The position numbers and the translations under genes are program-made. From positions 4,092,001 through 4,156,000 of the forward strand of contig JAXRKN010000037.1 in the NCBI GenBank assembly GCA_038502055.1: DNA of 64,000 bases. The letters are read 5' to 3'. The stretch comes from Tanytarsus gracilentus. Taxonomy: Eukaryota > Arthropoda > Insecta > Diptera > Chironomidae. The first letter of the stretch is position 1, and every line of letters starts with the position of its first letter. Under the pieces are notes generated by a model that was given only the letters and a program-made list of their open reading frames with translations, had not been told where the DNA came from and ran no database searches. Positions 25,051 through 39,406 of the stretch are shown here, piece by piece.

Positions 25051-28000
25051 CTAACGGGAGCTTGTCACATTGCTCGTGATTGTGGTCTCATCATCCTTTT
25101 CATTATTCAACAACGAGGCGAGCTTTTGGTCAATACATGTGGGGCAACATTGTCCATTCTTCTTACCAATTACCAAACCATTTTCACATTTTGGCGTGGT
25201 ATCGGGACATTTTTCGGTAGTACATGTGATTTGATGATGCTGACAAATGCAATTAGTGCAATCATCTTCCATCCAAATTTCATTATTTAATCTATTTATT
25301 CCCTTTTTGTCGACACACTGAAAATGTTGTTGGTGTTGCTTTGTCTGTGGCACTTTGCAATTATCGCCATGTGTCATGTTTACACTTTGCGAAAGTTCCT
25401 CGTTAAGTTTCCGAATTTCACGTCGCATTTTCTTGAGTGTCTTTTGGAAGCTTTTAATTAAGGACTCGAGTCCCTCAATTCGCTCCTCATTCATATCGAA
25501 ATAGTCATTATCTATCCTGTTAACGTTCGCCTCATAATCAATGCCAATCGATTTCACGTCACGTCTCAGTCGAGTATGTCGGGATGTTGGTAAATTTGTA
25601 ATATCGAGATTATAAGCCGAACGATGACTGCTACAATCACTGCAATCGGTCCACGTCCGTAATGAAATCATTGGAATATCCTTGCATTCTTTATGGCCAC
25701 CTTGAAGCGATGACAGTGTGAATATGTCCTCTGAGATTCGTGTGATGTTGTCACCATTATCGCATAGAACACGAGCCAAACTTGTTTGCTTAATTTGTGC
25801 CAATTGTTCGGGCTTAAAGACAGCTGGATTTTCATACCAGAAACGGTCGCCATCACGTAAACGTCGAAATTGATCAATGATTATGCAGCGGAAGAGCGGA
25901 CCGACACGAGCACCCGGAAGTTGATCCTCGAGTATGCCTCCAACCCATAAATCAATATTTTCGGGATTACCATAAAGCTCTTTTAGCTTCTGTCTTACAC
26001 TCGTATCCGAAATGTCAATTAATCCCTCAAACGTGCTCGACGTTGTAAGATTGCAAACTTTTCTGTATTGCATATAAGTGCCGAGTGCATGGTCTCTGCC
26101 GCGTTGGATGTTCATGGCAGCCAAATCGAGTGAAACGGCATGAGCTGTTGTAAACAGATGTTCAGTTAAATCTGAATTTAGCATTTGTCGAGGTCTCTTT
26201 AATTTCGCTGGCATAGTAAATAATCCACGTAAAATAGGATCGACTCCACCTAAATTTCGCAAATTAAAAAAATAAAAAGGATTCCTCAACAATCATTAAT
26301 AAATTTTACCTTCATAAACAACACGCCATGGTGCAAAGAATGCATTGCGAAGCGGTAAATGTCCTTGCTCAATTTCCTCAAACTTCCAGTCCAATCGCTG
26401 GATAATGGGATTAATCAAGCTATGTCCGAAGCGGAAAGCAGCAGTTGCAAACTCATTGGAAATGGATGGATTAATACTGGGGTTGTATCCTCGATATTCA
26501 CCCATAAGCTTTATCCCATCACTTCCGATTACATGTCGAATCCACTGAGTCGTAACATGCTGCATCGTTGCGCCAACAATTTTACGAGTCTCCTGGTAAA
26601 TTTGCTCACCTGTAGAGGATTTAGAACGATTGAAATGTTTAAGCGGAGAAAATTGTTTCACCTAATCCTGAGGCTAGAAAAGATCTCAAAAGAGATTACG
26701 TTTTTCACTCACCTGTCCAATGGGGATTAATTTCATTGAAAAACTTTGCGATTCGATTATGCTCACGCATAAAGATGGTGTGCATCGAGAGAAGACCAAC
26801 TTGCTCGTTTACTCTTACATCACCAGCTGTGAAGCAATTTACTGAGCTCTCTTCTAAATTTCTTCGACAATCGATGCCGTCCGTTGGCGATGCGAAGGGT
26901 AGCATTGATTTTTGATTTGGAAAATGAACTCCTTCCCTTAAATATCCATTATCCTCACCCTCCAACGAAATGTTTCTTAAGTCACGAGAGAATTGCTCAC
27001 TGTATCCATAAATCTGACTCGCATCGATGAATGATGTCAATTGATTTATTTGTTCACGGGGCTGAATTTTGCCAAAAAAAACAGATGTCATTCCGGAACC
27101 ACATGTTGAGCTCGACCTTACAAAATCGATGCAACGACGATTTGATATTCTGGGATCGTTTGGCGGCACTTCCATAGGGAAACATGGTGGCGCATTTTCA
27201 CACGTTTTTTTACAGTCTATGCCATCCCAACTTTCGCTACTCACTGCCGGCAGCGCATGATCTAAATCATGATCCAAAAATTGACCCCACTGCATAACCA
27301 TATGTGTTATCTCAACATCTTGCTCCACGATGTCGGTTGAGATTAATGTAGTTGATACGAGACGAGCGCTTGGCAGTTTAAAGCCGTTGTATGTGACATT
27401 TTTTGACCAGCCCTTGGGTGTACTAAATCCGTTCTCGTAGGCCGGCTGTAACAATCGCCTGAATGCACTTAATGATGTACCCCAAAGTGGATTGTCAAAA
27501 TTATTACAAGTGCCATCAATCGTGCGGTATTTATTATGGTAGCAAATGTCTGTGCAATTTGGTGTCACGCGATGTGCCGTGCAATCGGATAATTGTGCGA
27601 GAAGATCCAAATATTCAGTAGATAACAGATCGTCATAATTAAAGTCGGAGGTGTTGGTGGTGAGATTCTGTCCTGTGTTGATGTGCTTACGAATGTTTAC
27701 TAGAGCACGCTCATAAATCTCAGACGCTCGAGCGAGTTCTCGTGCTGGCCCTAAATTTTTAAATATTTCATCAAAATTATTATCATGGTCGTTTTTAATA
27801 TTAAAATGTTTAACATGAAATTGCGTTTTTATGAAAGCAGTTACCTGTTGGAAAGCGGACAATTCGGAATAAATCGCCATGGTGTTTCGGTGTGTTGTCT
27901 TTAAAGAGTGCTGTAACCGTTTGATTGATTGCCGTGTCAACTTCACTTTCTGCCTCTGAAAATGCAGCCCTCACAAATTTATCACCCGGCGCCAACTCTT

Positions 28001-31000
28001 CTCGCCTCCTATAATAATATAATTTTATATTGTCCAAAAAATAGGAAGAGAAAAAAAACTGATGATGATTTTGTATTTATTGTTATGTAAGGAGGAGGGG
28101 ATGAAAAGTTTATTATTGACGATAAATCATTTGATTGTCCAAAGCATAATCTTTAGAATTTTTTCTTCTTATTTTGTGAGAAAAATATAATCTGTGCTCA
28201 ATGAGGAGAGGACGAATAAAAAGTTGAAGAAGATTCGAATTGTATCAAATTTTTTCTTGCAACACAAATAATTTTAAAGCATTTTAGAAATAATTTTTAA
28301 AATTGCATCCCTGGTAAATATACAACATATGATTGTTGTTTGCCCACCCGAAAATCTCCCAGTCACTCGTCCATTTTATGTGTGTGAAAAGGCCTCTATG
28401 CTATGAATTTTTCACTTATTTCATCTTAACGATTTGCTTTATGCGATATTAAATTATCTGACAGCAGGCAAAAAAAGGTCTCGAGAGAGGGAGAACCGAA
28501 ATCCCTCTTCGTTTCGTTTTTCTTGTTCCGCTTCCACTCGACAGTTTTTGCTTAATATTTCTTGGATAGCATGTTATATATGGCATATATCGTAAATTCA
28601 TACATAGAACTTTGTATATCTATATAAACATACATGCACTGGCAAACATAGAGCTTTGATATGTCTAAGGTCAAAGGAATATTATGAAAAATGACTTAAA
28701 GCACAAGAAATGAATCTCAAGCATGCAGCACAGAAACGACTAAGAGGAGAATTAGTGAGTGAGTGGTTCTCTCTCTCTTTATGTTGTTGAACTAACTGAA
28801 ATCCTCTAGAGCGTAAAATTTCTTGTTCTTGTTACCATGAATTACACAACATCGTACCTGACGGTAAGGACACATGATGCTGTAACACGTCCATACTCAT
28901 TTGCAACACTACACTCATATCGACCGGCATCTAACTCGTTAATGCTCGAGATGAAAAGGCTACCGGCGGAAGAGAAACTGTATTTTATTGATTTTGTCAG
29001 CGTGCGTCCATCCTTTTTCCACTTTGGCTACACGAATAAAGTGAGAGAGAAAAAAGGTAATTTCTTATCGTTAATTGCGGCAATTTTGGGAAAGCATGCA
29101 ATAAAAGATGTAATTGTTTACCAAGGGTGGTGTATCACCCTCCGCTCCGCATGGCAATTCAATTGTTGTGCCGGGAATGGCTTCCAAGTCATAAGGCTCG
29201 AATATCAACACCGGTGGAGCATTTAGACTAATCACTTCAACTTTAGCACTCGCCTCATCCGAGCCAAGAATGTTCTCGGAAACACAAGTATACGAGCCCT
29301 CATCCGATTCTTTAATGTGGTCAATATTCAATGTTTTATTATCCGTGGCAAGATAAATGCGGCTCGTATATTTCAATTGTTGGTCGTCTTTTAACCAAAA
29401 TATTGCCGGTTCCGGAATGGCCTCAGCATCGCAATGCAAGACAACATTCGTTCCACTGTTGATTTTCAAGCTCTCCGGCTCCACCGTTATGACTGGAGCT
29501 GAACGAAACAGCGTGTTGAAATGAATAAAGCAAGAAATTAGAAAAATATCATTCAAAATTACAAAAATTTAAAATTCATTGAAATAATTTGTTTAAATTC
29601 CTTTTACTAATTTTTTTTATGCACATTGCACCACAAACATCTCAGTGGAGTGAAAAAAAGCTAAGTGTGGCAAGAAAACGAGCAAACTGTTGAATAAATA
29701 ATTTTGACTCGAAACACATTCACTCCCTCATTTCTCCCATGGCGAGTTAAAAGCACTTTAAGTGAAAATTCAGCAATGTTGCAAAATAATTTAAACTTTT
29801 TCGTTTGACTTGAAGCGATTTTTTCACTTAATGCACAATAGCGTGTTTCAGTATCGTCAACATCCCCATTGATGCTGTCTTGTTGTTAATTTTTCTTTTT
29901 TTAAATTTATGAAAAGAGCATCAAGATCAACCGCTGGAAATAATTGTTGAGAAAAAATTTGAATGAAAAAGAATTTTAAAAGAATTTTTTAAACTTTTTA
30001 AGCAACAATTTTTCTTTCATTCTTTATCGAGAGCATTTCGATATACTTTATAAATTTTTTTATGCTTGCAAAAAAGTTTCATTGGCAAGAAAAATTTTCT
30101 TATCTTCAATTGTCTACATTAGCTATTAAATCTTAGCTTAAGAGTTAAGACTTTAATTAGAAAATCCGTTTTATTTGCATAATTTATCTTAATTGTATTC
30201 TAAGGTGTGTGTGCTGTGTGTTTATGATGTGGCTGAAGATTAATGTAGTGTGCGAATGGTTTATGGTTAGACAGAAAATTGCTTCCTTAAATATCCTCAT
30301 TGGGAATATATCTATGAATAAAGGTGTGAAGTTTTAAAGAATTATGACAGTCACGCTCTCATTATAATTTTGAATAAATTGGATATTTTTAAGTGTCATA
30401 AGTTTATGGTTCCAAAAATTTTAAAGTGCAGAGGTATCGGGTCAGTGATTAAAGCGGTTCATTCACGTTTCAATAAAACTTTTCTCAATTAACTTCTTAT
30501 TGGAACCTTCCCGCATGCACTGTAAATTGATCCATAAACTTAAAACAAAGCATTAAAGGAAAATTAATTTGGTTAGTTTACACTAACAACAGCATGACGG
30601 TTAAATGCAGGTAGTGCACTATAAAGTTATAGTTGATGGTAAACTACACTAATTAGATTGCAGTTGTGTGAGCAAAAGTATGTGTATGGAAGCAAACGTA
30701 AGTAAATGTTTAAGGAACAATTTCCCTCATGAGACCGAGAATGTTTTGCTTTCACATCGGAGCAGAAGCAACATCTGTATGCAATGAATTTTCACTTTAA
30801 ATTAAATTTTCTCCTTTGCGTTAAAATCTTTTAAGACCAAGAGATGGCAACTTTTTCAAAAATAAATTAGAAAATATTTTCAGAAACTTTAAATTCTTAA
30901 GTTCAAATGAATTCAAAAAAATAACCATAGCTTTCGCACAAAATAGGGGAAACCGCATTTTGTGTGTCATCATCATTACCTTTTTCAACATCGATTTTAA

Positions 31001-34000
31001 TCTTTTTAGTCGTTTTGTTTGCTTTATGATGGCGAGAGAAGAGTTGGTCGATGGTTAGTTGATATTGGGTTAGTTTTTGAGGTTAAATGAGTGAAGAAGA
31101 AAAGGAGAGAATTAAAGGTTTTAGTAATTTTTTTTTAGGAAGAGACATGAAGACTCACCATTGACTCTATAATTTGAGATCGTTGACACTCGTCCAAAAT
31201 GATTTGTCGCTTCACATTTATAATTTCCTTCGTCCTCTTCAATTGGAGATTGAATCACTAAAGTGCCATTGTCATAGATGTGAACATGTTCGGACTGCTG
31301 GAGCGGCTGGTTATTAAAGCTCCATGAAATGCTCGGTCGGGGAGTTTCATTCGAAATGCAATGCATCACGATGAAATCCGATTCATCGTCAGCATGCACA
31401 ACATGACCAGCGGGATCTTGCACAAATTGCGGTTTAGTTGGCGAGTCGGTATTGGAGTTTGCATGAAGTACCGTCATGCGAGCCTCTCGAGAAATTGACT
31501 CTCCAATTGAATTTTTGGCCATACATGTGTAGGTGGTTCCTACATTCAGATATGGTGAGGAAAAAATTGAAATTTTGTTAGCTTTTCTCGCTTTTCTGTA
31601 TTTTCGTAATATTTGAAATAGATTAAATTGTGTGGTGGTGCTAGACAGCCCTATATAAATGTACGGTCATGCAACATGCATGAGGAATATTGCCATGGGA
31701 GGAGTTGCCGAGCTATATAATCACTAGACATATGTGTAAAAATAGAAAGCATATATCGATTTTACTATCAACACACACCTTGATCCCTCTCATCAATCCT
31801 ATCAATTTGTAGCGTCCCGTCCAAAGAAACACGAACTCTCGCATCACTGCTTGGATTAATGATTTCATTTGAGTTCAACATCCATTTAATTTCCGGAACT
31901 GGATCGCCTTCAGCTTTGCACTTGAAAACCGCATTTGATCCGAATGCAACCTCAACATCGGTCGGTGGTTGAAGTATAACTGGCTTCTCTAAATTTGCCG
32001 AGAAGAGTTTTTAATATTTAATTTCGAAATTAATGGCATCAGCTAAAAATTTTATTAAACACTCACTGCAGTGCAATTCGTCTTCCGTCATGTCGAGAAT
32101 ATTTTTGCCCTCCATAACTCTCGGTGATTTACAAGTAGCGGAAGCATTCAAATGACTCTTCGACTCTTGTAAATGCTTCACAAGCCACATCACTGAGCAG
32201 TCACATTCAAGTAAATTGCTATCTAATCGTAACAGTCGAAGTGAACTCATGTTGTCAAAGAGACCGTAAGGAAGTCGCTGAATTTTATTTCCATGCAAAT
32301 TTCTGCAATGAAAGTCGAGGATGAGGGAGAAAAGAGAAAATAATTGGAGAAAATTGCAAATGTTGAGGATGAAAGGGAAGGAAGTAACAATTGACTTTTT
32401 CGGGAAGTCTAATTAGTTAGGGCATTTGCGGCATTCCATCCAAGCGTATCATTTTAAATAAAATTACTTTTTGTGACAAACCACTTCGAGTAATTAATGC
32501 ACGGTAGGGAATTGAACTTCTTGCGGGAAACGAGTGCTAAATTTATTTTTTTATTTTCAATTGGACCGATTTCCTCGCTTTTTCATCTCCAGTAAAGATG
32601 TTAATGAAGTCGGATTGGAAGAGTTTGAATATGCAAATTTTTTTTTTGGTGGAAGAAGATAAAAGTAAAACTTTTAGTGACATCACTTGAGAGCACACTG
32701 CAATATCTCATTTCAATTTCCTGATATATATAATAAAAAATTCAGGCTTAGGTTGTGCTTCAGTTGAGTTTGCTATCAGTTTTTAGAAAGAAAATGTGTT
32801 TCATCGATTTGAGAGTGAGATAAGGGACTAAAAAAGTTTTTCATTTATTATTGATTGAAAAAACGAAGCTAAACATGCATTTAAATAAAAAAAAAGATTT
32901 TCTCATAAAAAATGTCCACATAAAACCTAAAAATTTCGGTCAATAAAACTTTCATCGTTTCTCAACCACGTGCTATTTTCCACAGCAAAAATAACTAAAA
33001 TTTTTCATCATATAAAAATATTTTCCTGCTCTTATTGAAAATGAACATTCAAATGTGGACAAACAAATTTCCATTTTCTCTCCGACTGTATGTCGAATTG
33101 ACTCGGTTTTGCATAAATTGCCAACATCATTTCGAGTGCATTTTTATAAGTTTTCTGTCAATTTTTTTGCATTTTTGTTGCTTTCTTTCGAGCGAAAAAT
33201 ATTTTCCAGTTTTTTTGCATCTCTATACCACAATAAAATTTATTCATGGTTTTATTATGTCTTCAATTCAAATGAGAATTTTCTCCTTAAAGCTTATGAA
33301 ATTGACAATTTCCATATTGTCTTCTTGTTGTCTCCTCATTTAACTATTGAGGATCTGTGGGAAAACAGAAACTTTTTGTTTGGCACCAAAAAAAAGGATA
33401 AAATAAACTTTTGCTACAGTTTCTCAAATTAATTTTACTGTTTTATGAGACAGAACGAGATTAAAAACAATAGAAAAAGATTTTGTAAGTTTTTAAAACG
33501 AATCATCATACCGACGAGTCTTCAACTCGTTCAGACACGAATGAAAAAATCCAGGAAATTAAATTATGGCCAATTTTTGTGTAACAGATGCAGAGGGAAA
33601 AGTTTCAACCCCGAGTGCATAAAACTCATGAAGATTTTTAAAATAAAAGGATTTCATTTTTGATTGAGCGATAAAAGTCTGTCAAATTGAAAAATTGATC
33701 CCGTAAGATTTACTGTAAAAAATCTAATTTTTTTGACACAATTCACCCAAAAGTTATTTTAATTTGTGGGTTTTGATATTTATTTTATTTTTTTTTGTTT
33801 TCTTTTACCGTTTTTTACGGCGATTTTTTTTTTTTAAAAATTTTTTTTTTTTTTTAAACTTTAAAAATTTTAAAATATTTATTGTGGATCCAAAGTGGTT
33901 TTTTTTTTTTTTAAAAGATTTAAAAATTCCCAGATTTTTGACCAACCGAAAACAGCAGAAGCAGCAAAATCAACGAGCAAAGATTCGCCTAGCTTTAGTA

Positions 34001-35764
34001 ACGCACCGCCATAAAAAAAAAAAAAGAATGATTTGATTATTCAAGTGCTTGTATTTGAAGAAATAATTTCTTAGAAGTAGCGGTTCGTTGATTGACTTTT
34101 GGGGGGGTTCAAAAAAAAAGATGGGTGGGGGAGGGGTTGAAAAAATTTTCAAAAAGAAGTACTATAGAAGATTGAGAAAAATTGATTTCATCAACATTCA
34201 GGCAAAATCTTTTCACCTACAAATTTTCACTGTTTTTTAATGATTATCAGAAAATCACAAACGTCATAATTTGATTTACATGTCTTAAAATGTGACTCAA
34301 AATGAATATGACGAAAATGGAAATGCCACAAACATAAATCAAGAGTTTCCTTGCCTCATCTTCTCACAATCAAATTTCCTCTTCACATACTGAAATTTGC
34401 CACGTTTATACTTACAATCTCTCCAACCTGCCTAGATTTACGAATGCATTCGATGCAATATTTCTAATGCGATTTTGATTGAGATAGAGATACCTCAACG
34501 ATGTCAAATTACTAAACGCTTCAGGGTGAATTTCCATAATCTGATTATCATTGAGAAAGATTGAAGTTGTCTGAGTCAAGCCAGCAAATGCAGTTGACGG
34601 GACTTCTTTGATGTGATTAAAACGAAGATCACTGAAATGAGACAGAAGAAAAAAATTTTATCATATCAAGCGCTTTTTGTGACATGAGGAAAAAGTTTTT
34701 ATCAGCATTACTCCGCTAAAGCTTCATACACAGCAGAGATACATGAGAAGATAATTACATTTTCATTGTTAAAACCAAAAAACACATCATAACTGACCAC
34801 ACAGAAAAGGCTTATCATTTTTGACACCGAATTACAGAAGGGACGATAAATTATTAGTGTGATGAACTTCTGCCATTCAAACAGAATGTCGCATATGAAC
34901 AAAATATTTTCTCACGAGTTTCAATGAAATGCGAAACTACTTTTTATAATGAGGAAATGACTGTAGCCTAGGTCAGTGATATTATACAACATAATTTCAC
35001 GATAAAATCGTCTAAAATTATGCTCTACGATAACAGAAAAATTGTCGGCTGCAAAATTTCACTGTCAAACTTAATTTTGAGTGCTCCTTCGGTACAGAAA
35101 GTTGAAATTTATTTAACATTTTTTCATGATTGCCAAAAAAGTTTAATCCTGTTTTAACAAAGGTTGCTTTCATTATTTCTCAACTTTTATCCATGTGGGT
35201 GTAAATGAAAAGTTTTTTAACTGATTAATTTTCAAGTGAGAACAATATAACAAAGGCTGAGCAGAAAAACAGCGTTCATAATAATTTTTCATATACTCTC
35301 GTGTATTTATCGCAATATTTTTTGCAGACAAACGAGAAACTTTTTTTTTGTTCTCAATTTTATTTTACTTGTCTCATAGTTTTTTGGAAAAAATAATGGA
35401 CAACGATGAATGTTAGAAAAATATAAAAGAGCTTAAATAAGGGTTCAATGTTAAATTTTAAATTTGATTAATTTTTTTTTTGGGTTTTTGAGTTTCGAGA
35501 AACAAAATAAAAATTTGACCATCCATTGAATTTTATTATTAAGGAAAGAGGAAAATTAAAAAAATATACTTACATTATAGTTGTGAGTGCTGACACTTCA
35601 GGGATGGATTTTAATTGTTGACGAATGCACTTTACAATGCTCTGTTGACACGTACATTTCTCGGGGCAACCCATTGCATTTACATTGCTAAAGAGCAATA
35701 TTAAACCTAACGCTATTAATACTCGAGACATTTCTCTGCTTTTTTTCACTTTCATCGTTTCCAT
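25051..35764 (-). CDS. Pxn: Peroxidasin (11 exons)
   Basis: Exons, minus strand: 35574..35764, 34416..34631, 32067..32302, 31779..31988, 31159..31539, 29122..29498, 28858..29027, 27845..28008, 26713..27750, 26310..26609, 25051..26249. All phases fit; 1,493 residues, as expected for the family. In order: signal peptide (a Met at residue 12, MSRVLIALG, is an equally good start), LRR N-cap (CPEKCTC), leucine-rich repeats, LRR C-cap, four Ig domains (about 215-593), haem peroxidase (about 700-1240) and a C-terminal VWC domain (about 1403-1466). Catalytic residues are present: distal Asp808-His809 (FLDHDLDH), Arg961 and Glu964 (RVNE), proximal His1057 (RFGHSL). Gln965 stands where myeloperoxidase has Met, as is usual for peroxidasins. 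RLRR at about 1321-1324 resembles a furin site and a coiled coil follows. The secreted enzyme makes hypobromous acid and forms sulfilimine cross-links in collagen IV of basement membranes. Confidence 0.96.
29499..31158 (-). other. Peroxidasin intron 5
   Basis: An intron of about 1.7 kb between Ig-encoding exons. It is AT-rich; I see no embedded gene or repeat. Confidence 0.6.
32303..34415 (-). other. Peroxidasin intron 2
   Basis: An intron of about 2.1 kb between LRR exons. It contains a low-complexity block at about 33780-34150 of long T and A runs and a G-rich stretch (34100-34138). Open frames here are products of these runs. Confidence 0.6.
34632..35573 (-). other. Peroxidasin intron 1
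   Basis: An intron of about 0.9 kb between the signal-peptide exon and the first full LRR exon. No further feature is seen. Confidence 0.6.
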
Positions 35765-38700
35765 TTACGATTTATCTCAGTTATTCATAAACTCGCAGTT
35801 CTTATTTTATTTTTCTCGTGACATAATCATATGAATTTAAACTAGATATGAAGGAATTTCCACAAGCTTAATTTTTAATAGTTTAAATATTTTATTAAAC
35901 TGTCAGATGTCATGCGATTACGAAAATCTCTTTTTTTGCTAATTTTCCAAATCGCTTTTAAGTTTAAAGACCAGCCGCAACCATAAATCCACTTCCAGTA
36001 TCCCAACTGAAAAAAGTACACACACAACACCATAAATTTCCTTTTAGTGGCGTTTAAATTTTTATTGTGGAATAAAATTTCTTTATGGCACCACTAAATT
36101 TCTGAATTGCAAATTCGAATATATTTAAAAGCTTCTCTCTCATTCGCTAAAGTTCATGAATGTGCATAATAACAATATTTCTGCTGTTTTATGCTAAATA
36201 CTCTCATCATTTAGTAATTTGCTCGACATCACCGCGGCGCAGAGCTGTTGATAAAGCGTACGCAAATATATTTAATGAAATTGATTGCTATTCTTGTCTA
36301 CCAACCCCCCACTTTACTCTACACTTTCGATAAAAATGAGATGACACAAACTGATTCATGAAATCGCCATCAATTCACGTAAATCAATTTTATTTTCTAG
36401 CGCAGACAGGCAAACAGAGGGGAAAAAAGTACACATATCTAGATACTCAGCATCGTCAATGGAAATTCAATTTATTAAATCAATTTTCATCCCTGTAGAT
36501 TTCTTCTTTTTATAACTTCAATATTTTATGTGCTAGATTGATGGCTAAATCTTGCAAGAGATTTCATGATGTGCAGGTTTTTTTGTGTATAGAAAATTTC
36601 ATTTTCAATCGATGAATGTAATTTGGAGCATGTTGTTTTAAACGAGTTCTTCCCACTCATCGGTATAGATTTTATTTTGATTGATTGACGTGCGGTTGAT
36701 CATCACATAAATATAAGCGTTGTGTCTATGAAGTGGTGAATCTCTATGGTCATGAATTTACATGTTAAGTCAACATTTTAATTTATTTGTTAAAGCTTGA
36801 CATAATAAATTTAATAATGTAACATCATGACCACATTGGCACTTTATTAATTATCTTTTAAGTGAAATTTATTGGAAAGACTTTGCATAAAAAATTACGA
36901 AAAGTTTCTGCGCTTTTATAAATGACTCCAAAAAGAGAAATTTTTTAATTTTATTTCACGACGATAAGACATTTTGTGTATTTATGCAAGCGAGCATCGA
37001 GAGAATTGTCACCATAAAGTATTTTATGCACATACTCCAAATTAGAGAACACTCTCTTGCTTTCAGATATATGAATTTGAGGAAGAAGCGACTATCAAAA
37101 GGCACATGGCATGCTGGTTAATTATGAACATCACAAAGTCTAAATCTCTCGCAAACAAAACGATTTTTTTTATCATAAACTTCCTCTTTTCAAACTTTTT
37201 GTTCGCTGCACGTCGAAGCACTCGAAAGCCTTTTTTTGTTGTCAAGCACTGATAACGAAATCACTTAGAATAATTGAATTGTGCATAAAATGCTTTTTTT
37301 TCGCAAAAACTTTTCATAATTTATGCAACAGCGGCAACTGCTCTATTTCATTCTTCCAATTTAATAAATTGTGTTTTTCTGTTTCATATCGATTTGAAAT
37401 TTATGTATTTTTAATATGATGTAGGGAAGCGAATGAGAGAGAAGGATGCACAAATCGATTTAAATTTTTTTATCAAAATTAATTTTTTCTTCTTTGCATT
37501 TTTTGTCACACTCACAGTTAATTAATTTCAGAAATTAACTTATTTTTTCCTTATCACACTTTAAATGCTTCACAGGAAGTTAGAATCAACTTTTTTAAAA
37601 TTCCGTCTACTCGAGTCAACCGGCAAAATCATTCTGAAATTTACGAGATGAATTTCCTCGAAAAAAAAAAGATTTTTATGTTGTGCTGTGGCGAGAGAAA
37701 ATGTGCATGCGAGAGAATCGAATGAAGAAGAATCTCAGAGAATGAAAATGAAAATTTGAGCGAGGATATGGTCATGGCATGCTATGTTTTAGAATTATTT
37801 GGAAAGATTTTTGGCGACATGTAGGTTAGAAAATATTTTTTTATTTATCTTATCTTGATTTCAATTAATTTCTTTTTAAAAAATTAAATTAAAAAATCTA
37901 GCTCACATCTTGCTCATGTGCAGATAAATACGTTCACATGATTAAACGATTTTTAATGCAAATTCACATCGCGCATCTAAACTTTTCTAAATTCAACTTA
38001 ACAGAAATGTCATCGTGATAAGACTTTTTTTCGCAACGAAACACAGATCACTGTGAAAGGAAGGAAGTATTTCGCACTTTTGTTAATATGCATATGCCAA
38101 CAAGGACGTATGCCAAAAATAGAGGCGATGAAAAAAAGCTCGGAAAAACATACTGTCACAGGATTGAGAAAGAAAGTCACATCGGATGAAGAAATCGTTT
38201 GTCATGAATTCAGTTTTTTTTGGCGAAAATTTCCGCTATATAGGTTTGCATACAAAAGCGTGTTTCACATAAATCTCGATTTACTATTTTTTCCTCAAAT
38301 CCTCTTTTTGGACGAAGTATTTTGAATGAGAAACGGCAGTCTCTTTTGAATGAGAGCAGCGGGATTGAAAGAGTAAAAGATTGAAAAACTCAGTCATTAT
38401 GTTCATTGTCATTCATTCGCATACTCGCAACTGAAGTTGTTGAGTAAACATTTCTAGAAACAATTATCTCAGCGTGACGGGAGAGAATAAAAAAAATCCT
38501 TAAAAACTTGTTATGGGACTACATATTTTTAAAAGACATATAATTATTATGAATTTTAAACAAAAAATAGTTCTAATTTTTAAAGGTTTTTCTATAACCT
38601 TAGCTCTTCTTTTTATTATTTTAATTTACATAAAAATTTACTGATTTATAAAATAATTTTGCATTCCACAAAACTTTTTAACGTACTAATTTGAATTTTT

Positions 38701-39406
38701 ATTTATATTCTCCATTGCTAACCCCTCGACTCGACGAAGGGCTCGTTACTTCGTCACATCAATTTTTTTCAGCCATTGAAAATTTTAGTGTAAAATTAAA
38801 ATAGAGATAAAAGTGACTATTTCTTTGATTTTGGCTTTAGGTAATGTTAATTCTTTTGATTAATCTCCAAATTAGTGGAAAACGTTAAAATTCAATGCAA
38901 GTAATGCCGACTGACGCTTCTAATTGAAAATGAAAATTCGAGTACACTGGCAGTGAATATTTTTGTTTTTGAGATTTCATGCCAATAAAATCGTAACTCT
39001 GAGATGAAAGTGTGAAGCATAGGGTTTAATCGCAGCTAATTGGGCATGCTGATGTGTAAAATAAGTGCTTTTGAGAACTTTTTAATCAATTTTATGCTGC
39101 TGCCATGTAAAAAAAAAGTTTTCAATGTGTTGCGAGATGATGGACTTGCTATATAGCACATTTTTTGATTGTATTAGTGCGCGATGGAATCTATGAAAAT
39201 TTTTGGCGGACAATTAATTGCGTCATCGTCAGCACTTTTGAATTAAGGGAGAATGAAAGACTTATGATTAGGAAAATGTCATCGATCGAAGAGTTCAACA
39301 CTCAAATTATAATTTCTCATTTTAGCTTTTGACTGTACAGCTGGGATAGAAAATTTCTGGCTCATCGAGTCTCTGATAACTTTCTTGCTTTAATGAAGAC
39401 ACGGCC
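35765..39406. other. Divergent intergenic region, peroxidasin / BTB factor
   Basis: 3.6 kb between two genes transcribed away from each other, so it should contain both promoters and probably UTR exons. It is AT-rich. An open frame at 38053-38325 has a hydrophobic start but begins with GTG and matches nothing I know, so I do not call it a gene. Confidence 0.45.

Noticed and set aside
33764..34152. Phe/Lys-rich frames on both strands in peroxidasin intron 2
   Set aside because: They come from poly-T/poly-A and G-rich runs within an intron whose flanking exons splice correctly.
38053..38325. 90-codon frame with a signal-peptide-like start
   Set aside because: It begins with GTG rather than ATG and shows no homology that I can recognise or clear coding composition.
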